Source of the DNA: an uncultured Verrucomicrobiae bacterium
Lineage (GTDB): Bacteria > Verrucomicrobiota > Verrucomicrobiia > Palsa-1439
Reading direction: 5' to 3'
Length of the DNA stretch: 9,272 nucleotides
Assembly: GCA_937927265.1 (NCBI GenBank)
Contig: CALBCO010000150.1
Coordinates: 1-9,272 of the forward strand
The notes under the pieces are model-generated. The model was not told the DNA's origin, did no database searches, and saw nothing but the letters and a program-made list of their open reading frames with translations. The stretch's first letter is position 1, and each line of letters begins with the position of its first letter. Below are positions 1-6,244 of the stretch, in pieces. A program made the translations under genes and the position numbers.

Positions 1-138
1 ATGAAACCGCGGCGGCTGCACCCGACCAAGCGCACTTGGGAATACCAACTGCCCCGCGCCGTTTGCGCGGCCTGTTCGCTGCGCCAGCAATGCACGCGCG
101 CGCGGCAAGGTGGCCGCACCGTTCCCCGTCACGAACAC
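1..138 (+). pseudogene. Fragment of an IS1182-like transposase (C-terminal Cys-containing segment)
   Basis: The first 46 codons of plus frame 1 read like the cysteine-containing segment near the C-terminus of IS1182-type DDE transposases. There is an HPTKRTWEY stretch, then CAACSLRQQC (C-x2-C-x5-C), then GRTVPRHEH. After about residue 47 the frame loses this character and becomes the antisense of the minus-strand IS1380-like transposase, so the homologous part seems to end around 120-140. The apparent ATG at base 1 is accidental, because the window simply begins inside the element. No catalytic core is present, so this is a dead fragment or the end of an element cut by the window edge. The family call comes from motif memory on a short stretch and could be chance antisense patterning; moderate confidence. 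Confidence 0.45.
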
Positions 139-751
139 CACCCTCCGCGTCCGACTCCAGTCCTGCAACTTCACCGTCGTCTCGGCCACCAGTTTCAACC
201 CGTTGGTCGGTTCGCCTTCCCACAAGGGCCACAACACCTGTGCCAACGCCCGCCGTACGTTCTTGGTCAGTCGCATCCCAAACACATACTTCGGACGCGG
301 CACATCCTCCCGCTCGTGCCACGCCAGAATGGCCTCTTGGCCAAACGCCGTGTCACCGCGATTGATCTTCAATCGCTCCCGGATCGTGGGGTGCGCCCAC
401 CAGATGTCCATCATTTCCGTCCAGTCCGCCGCGCCAACTTCATCGCTGGCGCGCCAACTCATGTGCAAACACAACCGCGTGCCGGCCGCGATGCAGATCA
501 ACGGATGATGACTGCATCGGCCCGACTTGAACGGGTTGTAGCCGACGGCCGCATTCTCTTGGTGGCCGTAGCTCACATTGACTGTTGAGTCCCCATTGGC
601 CACGAACTCCTTGGGCAACGCCGTGTACAGCTCGCGCTCCGTCCATCCCCGGCGCGACAACGGCGTGTTCACCCGTTGATAATTCAGTTCCGACCAAGAA
701 CAGTTGCTTCAGCGGCTCAATCCTGCGCAGTTGCTTGAGCAAATCCAGCAC
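118..751 (-). pseudogene. Degraded IS1380-like transposase
   Basis: The minus frame open from 708 down to the window edge carries a recognisable IS1380-type core. It has a first catalytic Asp in GDSTVNVSYGHQE (codon 591-589), then AAVGYNPFKSGRCSHHPL, a second Asp in NRGDTAFGQEAIL (codon 354-352), and WSRTRRVVFV near 148-121. In this family the motif order is D(S/A)T..G..QEGA, GYNP..GR.S.HPL, R.D.GF, then W.R.RRVV. The frame is closed upstream by TGA at 711-709. A second minus frame starting at GTG 751 continues the coding-like sequence (VLDLLKQLRRIEPLKQLF), so a frameshift near 670-700 probably separates them. Much of the N-terminus is missing, and so is the C-terminal third with the last catalytic acidic residue. 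It is therefore inactive. Homology appears to stop near 118-120, where an unrelated transposase fragment on the plus strand begins. Confidence 0.72.
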
Positions 752-768
752 CTACTGTTTTCGTTACG

Positions 769-789
769 GTTTCGGCATGGTGCGGAAAC
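769..789 (-). terminator. Imperfect hairpin after the nucleotide-sugar dehydrogenase gene
   Basis: Read on the minus strand, GTTTCCGCA and TGCCGAAAC face each other across a CCA loop, giving 9-base arms with one mismatch. It lies 12 bases past the dehydrogenase stop codon, so it could end or protect that transcript. No T-rich run follows it, so it is not a classic intrinsic terminator. It could also be a chance palindrome or part of the neighbouring transposon remnant. Confidence 0.25.
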
Positions 790-801
790 AACCTGGCACG
801 G

Positions 802-2463
802 CTACCGGCTTTGGCGGCGACGGACGCTCTCTTTGATGCGTTGGATGTGACCACGGCCGAGCCCTTTCACTTCGCAGCCCAATTCGAAAAGCCGCCGAAT
901 CGCGTCGTCGCCGAGGATGCCGTAGCAATCCACCACGGCAATCGGACCGCCAGCCCATTTGACGATCTCTTCAGGCTTGAGCTTGAGATACGGCTCGTGT
1001 GGCACCGCCAACACCAACGCCTCGACCCCCTTCAATGCCGCTCGCAGGTCTTTTTGGACGCGGATTTTGGTGAGTTCGCCTTGATTGCGGAAAAACCGTG
1101 CCCACGAATGGCCAGGTGCGGGGTAGGTGTCCTGATTTTCAAGCTCGTACCAATGTTCGACGTACGGATCGTGCACCCGCAAGTCGGCGCCCATTTCGGC
1201 GAGTTTGCGCACAACGATTTCGCTGCCGGAGTAGCGCGTGTCGCCCACGTCCTGCCGGTAGCTCGCGCCGGCCAGCAATACTTCCGCCCCCGCAATGTAC
1301 CGGCCCATGTTGCGCAACGCATCGCGCACCAACTCGGCCACGTGCAACGAACGGGTATCGTTCACGTCAATGGCCGTCGGTGTGATCTTGAACACGCTGT
1401 CGCCGTCTTCAAACCCGAGGATGTGCCGGTAGGCCCAGTAGCCCAGCCCGCCGTCCTTCGGCAGGCAGTAACCGCCAATGCCAGGACCGGGGAAGATGAT
1501 GTTGGAGTGGGTCGGCCGCATCTTGATGGCGTTGATCACTTTGATCAGGTCCACGCCGTTGCGCTCAGCGAACAAGCTCCACTCGTTGAGGAATGCCAAG
1601 ATCGTCGCCCGATAGGAGTTCTCGACGATCTTGGTTGTCTCGGACTCGATCGGCCGGTCCATCACGGTCAACGGGAACTTTTCGGTGTTGAGGACTTCGC
1701 GCAGGAATTTCTCCACGCGTTTGCGGGCCGTTTCGTTGCAGCCGGAGCAGACCCGCCAGAAATCGCGGATGCTGGCGACGTATTCGCGGCCCGGCATCAC
1801 CCGCTCGAAACTGTGCGCCAACAACGGCTCGCTCTTGATCCCGCGCCCCGCAAATGCCTTCTTCAGGATAGGCCACGCCACAAACTCGGTTGTGCCGGGC
1901 GCAACGGTGGTCTCAATGAGCACAAGACATTTCGGCGGAATCTTCTCGCCAATGGTGCGCATGGTCGCTTCCAGCGCCGCCATGTCGGCCTCGCCCGTGC
2001 GCATATTGCCGAGCGAACGCTTGGCATAATCGCATTGCACGTCCACAATCACGCAGTCGGCCAACTGCAAGCAGTCGCTGTTGTAGGTGGCGACGAGCGT
2101 CTGCTTCTCTTTGACCGTCCGGTTGATCATCCGGTCCACTTCCGGGTCTTCGGCTTTGACCGGCGACACACCGCGATTGAGCAGTGGGATTTTCCAATAA
2201 CTGCGTGTGCTGGGCCGTTGGCAACCGATGACGAACTTGCTGGGCTGGCCGGTTTTCTTGTTCACGGTGTCGGCTACAATCGCCGCCATTACCGCGCCGA
2301 CGAACCCCACGCCCATGACCACCACCACTTCCTGCCCCTTGGCGCGCGCGGCCGCGGCCAGTTTTTCCAGCCGCCACAATTCCGCCGCGTACTCCGAGGG
2401 TTGCGGCAACGGAAACTCTTCACCCGCCGGACTGATTGATACTTTGACCTGGTTCTCGCTCAT
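802..2463 (-). CDS. Nucleotide-sugar (UDP-glucose/UDP-GlcNAc type) dehydrogenase
   Basis: This 553-residue protein belongs to the UDP-glucose/GDP-mannose dehydrogenase family, which oxidises C6 of a nucleotide sugar to a uronic acid in two NAD-dependent steps in the cytoplasm. Visible motifs in order: Rossmann loop GVGFVG (51-56), IETTVAPGT (183-191, matching the family's TTVPPGT), FERVMPG (219-225, like the YSPERVxPG of WecC-type enzymes), TKIVENSYRA (277-286, conserved Lys and Asn), catalytic cysteine C333 in GGYCLPKD (330-337), and GDTRYS (407-412) opening the C-terminal UDP-binding domain. It is about 100 residues longer than typical members (430-450). The extra length comes from some 45 residues before the Rossmann strand and a longer segment at about 67-105. 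The ATG at 2463 follows a good AAAGGA site. It lies 13 bases after the bi-domain oxidoreductase and is probably co-transcribed with it. Exact sugar substrate unknown; the family is secure. Confidence 0.93.
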   Translation of the reverse strand: MSENQVKVSISPAGEEFPLPQPSEYAAELWRLEKLAAAARAKGQEVVVVMGVGFVGAVMAAIVADTVNKKTGQPSKFVIGCQRPSTRSYWKIPLLNRGVSPVKAEDPEVDRMINRTVKEKQTLVATYNSDCLQLADCVIVDVQCDYAKRSLGNMRTGEADMAALEATMRTIGEKIPPKCLVLIETTVAPGTTEFVAWPILKKAFAGRGIKSEPLLAHSFERVMPGREYVASIRDFWRVCSGCNETARKRVEKFLREVLNTEKFPLTVMDRPIESETTKIVENSYRATILAFLNEWSLFAERNGVDLIKVINAIKMRPTHSNIIFPGPGIGGYCLPKDGGLGYWAYRHILGFEDGDSVFKITPTAIDVNDTRSLHVAELVRDALRNMGRYIAGAEVLLAGASYRQDVGDTRYSGSEIVVRKLAEMGADLRVHDPYVEHWYELENQDTYPAPGHSWARFFRNQGELTKIRVQKDLRAALKGVEALVLAVPHEPYLKLKPEEIVKWAGGPIAVVDCYGILGDDAIRRLFELGCEVKGLGRGHIQRIKESVRRRQSR

Positions 2464-2470
2464 GGCTCGT

Positions 2471-2476
2471 TCCTTT
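2471..2476 (-). promoter_or_regulatory. Shine-Dalgarno site for the nucleotide-sugar dehydrogenase
   Basis: AAAGGA on the minus strand ends seven bases before the ATG at 2463. It lies directly after the stop codon of the upstream gene, supporting this start and operon-type expression. Several other genes here lack such a clear site. Confidence 0.6.
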
Positions 2477-4435
2477 CTACAGCAACACTGCCTGGTTGTT
2501 TCGCACCGACTCCACCACTGCCAGCGTCATCCGGCTGCTGGCGACAATTTCTTCCATGGGGATGGGCATCGGCCCACCGGTTTTTGCTGCCCCCAAAAAC
2601 TGCCGAACCGCTTCCGCCTGTCCCTTGTCGCGGAAGTCGTCCACCACAACGTGCCGTCCACCGCCGAACACTTCAAAATGTTCCTTTGCCAAACCAGCAT
2701 CCGCCACATCGAAATAATCCACGCTGCCCACCGACCCGTCAGCGAACCGGACTGCGACCTGCACATTATCACCGCCAAATCCCTGTGCAAACACGGAGAG
2801 CGGCCGCGCCTTTGCCGCAAACTGCAAGAAGTCCACAAAATGACAAACCTCCCCGAGTATTCGGCCGCCGCCCACGGACGGATCGTTCACCCAATGCCCT
2901 GCCGGCAAAGGTTGGACACTGACTCGGTAGCGCATCACCAGCGGCCCCGCCGGCAAGCCTTGCGCCCAGCGCGCGAACCGGCGATTGAACCCCACCATCA
3001 ACCGGTCGCTCCCCGCTTGGAGAATCTCGTCGAGTTCCTCCGCCCGCAAACACAGCGGTTTCTCACACCACACCGTCTTGCCGGCCCGCAAGGCCGCCGC
3101 CACCATCTCTGCGTGCAAATTGTGCCGCGTGGCAATGAGAACCGTGTTCACATCCTTGTCCGCCACCACCGACCGCCAATCCGTTGTGCAACCGGCAAAG
3201 CCAAACTTCTCCTGCGCCTTCTTTGCATTCGCCCCGGTTGCCGTACAAACGGTATGGAGCACCACCTCCGGATGACGTTTGAACTCCGGCAGCAACACCC
3301 CTTGCGCATAGTGCCCGGCCCCAATGACGCCGAGCACGATGCTCCCGTGGGATGGGCTTCCAGCCCCTCCCGCCAGCCTTGCGGACAGGCTGGAAACCTG
3401 TCCCCCGTACTCAATCACCACGCCCCCGGTCAGTTCATACGCCCGCGCTGCGTCTTCAATCTTCAATCGGTGGGCCACCAGCGGTGCGACGTTGACCTTG
3501 CCGTCCGCGAGCAGTTGCAGAAACGCCGCCATGTTCCGCTGCTCGGTCCAGCGGACGTAACCGATCGGATAATCCACGCCGTGTTCTTCGTACTGCGGAT
3601 CGTACCGGCCCGGCCCGTAACTGCGGCTCAACCGCAACTCCAGTTCCTTCCGGTAAAAAATCTCACGCGGCACCTCCATCCCGGTCACACCAACCATCAC
3701 CACCCGGCCCCGGTCCCGACAAAGTTTCGCCGCCAACTCCAACGGCTCGTTCGCGTCCGTCGCTGCGGCGATGATCACCGCATCCGCAATGTCCGGTCGC
3801 GGCGCGTGCAACCCGTCCATCATGACTGCCGGGTCGCAACCCGTCACTCGACATCCGGCCGCCCTCAAAATCTGCACCGTCAACTGCCCGATCAATCCCA
3901 ACCCGATCACCGCCACATTCTCGCCAATCCGTGCCTCGGCCTGACGGACGGCGTGCAGCGCAATCGCGCCAAGCGTCGTGAATGCCGCGTGCGCCAACTC
4001 CACCCCCTCTGGAATCTTGGCACACAAGTGCACTGGTACCGACACGATTTCGGCGTGACTCGCATAATCCTGACCCGCGCACGCCACGCGCTCCCCGACA
4101 GCGAATCCCTCCACACCTTCTCCGATCGCGATCACCGTGCCTGCGCTGGAATACCCGAGCGCTTTCCACGCATCGAGTCGGGATTGGACTTTCTGCACAG
4201 CGGCGGCGACACCTTCCCGCTTGACGGTGTCGAACACCTGTTTGACCAGGTCCGGGCGCGATCGGGCCTTGCCGAGGAGCGAGGCTTGGCCGAGAGCGAC
4301 GGTGGCGCGTTCCGTCCCGGCGCTGACGACCGAGAACGCATTCCGCACGAGCAACCGCCCCGGAGCCACGACTGGCGCCGGCGCCTCGACGACCTTGATC
4401 GCGCCGCTCTTGAAATCCTGGATGAGTTGTTTCAT
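2477..4435 (-). CDS. Bi-domain oxidoreductase: zinc-less MDR domain fused to Gfo/Idh/MocA domain
   Basis: With the ATG at 4435 (MKQLIQDFKSG, the usual start of this family) the protein has 652 residues. Residues 1 to about 340 form a medium-chain dehydrogenase/reductase domain. SVVSAGTE (35-42) replaces the zinc-binding CGxCGSD motif, no four-cysteine structural zinc cluster is seen, and the nucleotide-binding loop is GLGLIGQ (178-184). Residues from about 366 form a Gfo/Idh/MocA domain: VLGVIGAGHYAQG at the Rossmann fold, EKPLCL with the catalytic-type lysine K459, and EVCHFVDF (529-536) with the conserved His/Asp pair. Such fusions are common in polysaccharide loci and presumably do a hidden-redox conversion on a nucleotide sugar or polymer unit; the substrate is unknown. 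The linker (about 343-364) is encoded by a palindromic repeat. An upstream TTG (4477) could add 14 residues but has no family support. The neighbour upstream is a divergent toxin-antitoxin module, so this gene needs its own promoter or read-through. Confidence 0.9.
   Translation of the reverse strand: MKQLIQDFKSGAIKVVEAPAPVVAPGRLLVRNAFSVVSAGTERATVALGQASLLGKARSRPDLVKQVFDTVKREGVAAAVQKVQSRLDAWKALGYSSAGTVIAIGEGVEGFAVGERVACAGQDYASHAEIVSVPVHLCAKIPEGVELAHAAFTTLGAIALHAVRQAEARIGENVAVIGLGLIGQLTVQILRAAGCRVTGCDPAVMMDGLHAPRPDIADAVIIAAATDANEPLELAAKLCRDRGRVVMVGVTGMEVPREIFYRKELELRLSRSYGPGRYDPQYEEHGVDYPIGYVRWTEQRNMAAFLQLLADGKVNVAPLVAHRLKIEDAARAYELTGGVVIEYGGQVSSLSARLAGGAGSPSHGSIVLGVIGAGHYAQGVLLPEFKRHPEVVLHTVCTATGANAKKAQEKFGFAGCTTDWRSVVADKDVNTVLIATRHNLHAEMVAAALRAGKTVWCEKPLCLRAEELDEILQAGSDRLMVGFNRRFARWAQGLPAGPLVMRYRVSVQPLPAGHWVNDPSVGGGRILGEVCHFVDFLQFAAKARPLSVFAQGFGGDNVQVAVRFADGSVGSVDYFDVADAGLAKEHFEVFGGGRHVVVDDFRDKGQAEAVRQFLGAAKTGGPMPIPMEEIVASSRMTLAVVESVRNNQAVLL
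3345..3409. repeat. REP-like palindromic repeat inside the bi-domain oxidoreductase gene
   Basis: About 65 bases contain nested inverted repeats. GGGCT/AGCCC flanks TCC (3354-3366). CCAGCCT/AGGCTGG (3373-3379 and 3387-3393) and the overlapping GGACAGG/CCTGTCC (3383-3389 and 3397-3403) form mutually exclusive seven-base stems. On the minus strand it is read in frame, without stops, as the Gly/Ser/Ala-rich linker between the two enzyme domains. The palindromes are seen directly. That this is a genome-wide repeat inserted into the gene is inferred from its resemblance to verrucomicrobial intergenic repeats, and only one copy is visible here. Confidence 0.6.
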
Positions 4436-4497
4436 CAGGTTGCCGCCGACTCTACCGGAGCCGCCTGTGAGAAGCAATCGCCAGTACGACCGCGTGA

Positions 4498-4526
4498 TTG
4501 ACAGACGTGGACTAACCGGACTAAGT
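4498..4526 (+). promoter_or_regulatory. Putative promoter/operator of the toxin-antitoxin module
   Basis: A perfect TTGACA (4498-4503) is followed by two copies of GGACTAA (4509-4515 and 4518-4524) with a nine-base period. This fits a -35 box next to an operator for an autoregulating antitoxin. No good -10 hexamer stands at 16-18 bases (ACTAAG and CTAAGT are poor), so the promoter call is weak. If real, transcription would begin very near the GTG start codon. The 100-base divergent spacer (4436-4535) must also hold any local promoter for the minus-strand oxidoreductase; I see no convincing one. Confidence 0.3.
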
Positions 4527-4535
4527 CACCGCCCG

Positions 4536-4769
4536 GTGAAAGCGATCAACGTCCACGACGCGAAGACCAGATTCTCCAAGCTCCTGCTGGAAGTCGAAGA
4601 GCGGGGCAGCCGGTTTGTCATCTGCCGCCACGGCCAGCCGGTCGCGGATCTCGTGCCCCACCAAGCCGTCAACCGGTTGCAGCCCGACAAGAAGCTCGGC
4701 ACGCTGCGGATCAAGTATGATCCGGTCGAGGAACTCGCGCCCGGCGATTGGCCGGCCGAGGCGCGATGA
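4536..4769 (+). CDS. Phd/YefM-type antitoxin
   Basis: This small 77-residue protein has the Phd/YefM (prevent-host-death) N-terminal signature INVHDAKTRFSKLLLEV followed by FVICRHGQPVADLVP, which form the DNA-binding dimer fold of this family. The C-terminal tail (about 50-77, with DPVEELAPGDWPAEAR) is acidic and Pro-rich, as expected of a flexible region that wraps and blocks the toxin. GTG at 4536 is chosen because the family motif begins five residues later. The open frame runs much further upstream but only through sequence antisense to the oxidoreductase. No Shine-Dalgarno site precedes it, so the message may be nearly leaderless. It overlaps the toxin gene by four bases (ATGA), giving tight coupling. 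Normally the antitoxin alone or with toxin represses its own promoter; a nine-base direct repeat just upstream is a candidate operator. Confidence 0.85.
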   Translation: MKAINVHDAKTRFSKLLLEVEERGSRFVICRHGQPVADLVPHQAVNRLQPDKKLGTLRIKYDPVEELAPGDWPAEAR

Positions 4770-5143
4770 TTCTCGACACGCGCGCGCTGTTGTTTCTGCC
4801 CAGTGGTGATCCGCACCTGACATCCGCCGCGCGCGAACGCTTGGCCAACGAGCCGACGGTTTTCTATTGTGCCATCAGCGCGTTCGAGATCGCGTTGAAA
4901 GTGCGGGATGACAAACTGGAGTTACCCCTCCCGGCGGAACGCTGGCTGCGCGCCGTGGCGGAACGCTATGGACTGGTCGAAATCCCCCTGGACACCAAGT
5001 TGTGCGTGGCGGCGGCGGCCTTGCCGCTGATCCACCGTGACCCGTGCGACCGGTTCATCATTGCCACCGCCAAACAACTCCGAGTGCCGGTGATCACGGT
5101 TGATGAGCGATTCCGGGCATACGGGGTCGAAGTGGTTAGTTGA
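4766..5143 (+). CDS. vapC: VapC-type PIN-domain toxin
   Basis: This 125-residue PIN-domain protein starts MILDTRALLFL, the standard opening of VapC-family ribonuclease toxins, with the first metal-binding Asp at D4. The other acidic residues are in place: E41 in AFEIALK, D95 in HRDPCDRFIIATA and D113 in ITVDERF. Catalytic competence is therefore expected. In this family the enzyme cuts RNA, often tRNA or rRNA, and stops growth until neutralised by the antitoxin. Its ATG overlaps the antitoxin stop by four bases. The gene ends 15 bases from the stop codon of the aminotransferase, which points the opposite way. All flanking polysaccharide genes are on the other strand, so the pair looks like an insertion that may stabilise the locus. 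Confidence 0.9.
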   Translation: MILDTRALLFLPSGDPHLTSAARERLANEPTVFYCAISAFEIALKVRDDKLELPLPAERWLRAVAERYGLVEIPLDTKLCVAAAALPLIHRDPCDRFIIATAKQLRVPVITVDERFRAYGVEVVS

Positions 5144-5158
5144 CCGGCGCTGCCCCGC

Positions 5159-6244
5159 TCAACGCAACGCGGATTGCAGTTCGTTGATGATCTTCAGAAA
5201 CTGCTCGGCTTGGGCGAGCGTGCCGACGGAGAGGCGGAGCCAACCTTTCATCTGCGGCACGGTGTCTTTGTTGCTGACATAGACCTGCCGCGCGGCCAAG
5301 GCGCGCGTCACGGCGGCGGGGTCGCGGACTTTCCAGAGGACAAAACTGGCGCAGGTGTTGCGAGCCTCGAAACCCAGCGCGGTCAGGCCGGTCACGATGC
5401 GTTGGCCGGCGCGTTGAACTTCGGCAACCATCGCCCGCATGTGCGGCAGATCGTCCAGCGCGGCGCGAGCGGCTACCTGGGTAAACGCGCTGACTGCCCA
5501 CGGCGCGGCGATGCGTTCCAGAATCTCAATCACCGCCGGCGCGGCCACGACGTAGCCGCAGCGCAGCCCCGCCAGCGAGAACGCTTTGGAGAATGACCGC
5601 AACACAATCAACTGCGGATACCGGACAATCAGGTCCACGCCGCTGACACCGTAAAATTCGTTGTACGCTTCATCGAGCACCAGCAAAGAATCCGGCCGGC
5701 GTTGCAGCCACGCTTCGACATCTTCATGCCGGTAACCGACGCCGGTCGGGTTGTTCGGGTTGACCAGATAAATCATTTTAGCCGTCGGCGCGGCGAACAG
5801 CTCGCTGAAGTCCGGTTGGAACACCTCGCGGAAATAAAACGGCACAATCTTTGCCCCCTGCAATTCGCACTGGACAGCAAACACGCCGTAGGTCGGCGAC
5901 ACAATCAACGCTGGATCGTCCTTCGTCAAAAAGGCGCGGGCAATCAGTTCGAGCGCCATGTTCGAGCCGTTGGTGACCAGCACGTGATCGGGCGCGACGC
6001 CGACGTAGCGGCCAATCGCGGCCCGCAACTCGGTGCAGGCGCTGTCGGGGTACCAGTTGAACAGCCCGTCTTGCGTCAGCGCCGCCCGCAACGCCTCCAC
6101 CACGCGGGGCGACGGCGGGCTGCCGGCCTCGTTGAGGTCCATTTTCAACACGCCGGGCGCGTAAGCCACTGGTTCTTTGGCGTGGTAGCCGGCCAACCGC
6201 CGGGCGGCAGGCGTCTCAAACTTGCGTGGATCAAAATTGTTCAT
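5159..6244 (-). CDS. HisC-type (histidinol-phosphate-like) PLP aminotransferase
   Basis: This 361-residue fold-type I PLP enzyme is close to histidinol-phosphate aminotransferase in length and motifs. It has MDLNEAGSP (35-43, like the LNENP of HisC), YPD (66-68), TNGSNMALEL (91-100), NPNNPTG (162-168), DEAYNEF (191-197, with the Asp that pairs the PLP pyridine nitrogen), SFSKAFSLAGLRCGY with catalytic K220, and LRLSVGT with R337 for the substrate carboxylate or phosphate. The start at 6244 is chosen because it follows a GAGGAG site and overlaps the PHP gene stop by four bases (ATGA), so the two are probably translationally coupled. No other histidine genes are present, so a role in making an aminated building block for the surface polymer is as likely as true histidine synthesis. 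CobD-like and other HisC-fold aminotransferases cannot be excluded from sequence alone. Confidence 0.9.
   Translation of the reverse strand: MNNFDPRKFETPAARRLAGYHAKEPVAYAPGVLKMDLNEAGSPPSPRVVEALRAALTQDGLFNWYPDSACTELRAAIGRYVGVAPDHVLVTNGSNMALELIARAFLTKDDPALIVSPTYGVFAVQCELQGAKIVPFYFREVFQPDFSELFAAPTAKMIYLVNPNNPTGVGYRHEDVEAWLQRRPDSLLVLDEAYNEFYGVSGVDLIVRYPQLIVLRSFSKAFSLAGLRCGYVVAAPAVIEILERIAAPWAVSAFTQVAARAALDDLPHMRAMVAEVQRAGQRIVTGLTALGFEARNTCASFVLWKVRDPAAVTRALAARQVYVSNKDTVPQMKGWLRLSVGTLAQAEQFLKIINELQSALR

Noticed and set aside
139..588. Continuation of the plus-strand frame from base 1
   Set aside because: Beyond about codon 46 it is the antisense of the IS1380-like transposase and has no family features.
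811..2439. Plus-strand open frame of 542 codons opposite the nucleotide-sugar dehydrogenase
   Set aside because: It is an antisense shadow caused by GC-rich codon use. The minus strand has a full set of dehydrogenase motifs, while the plus translation is His/Arg/Ala/Val-rich with no recognisable domain.
2207..4501. Plus-strand open frame of 764 codons opposite the bi-domain oxidoreductase
   Set aside because: Antisense shadow. The translation is rich in His, Arg and Pro without motifs, and it covers parts of two real genes on the other strand.
4137..4535. Upstream extension of the antitoxin frame
   Set aside because: The extra codons lie antisense to the oxidoreductase gene and before the possible promoter. 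Family alignment begins at the GTG at 4536.
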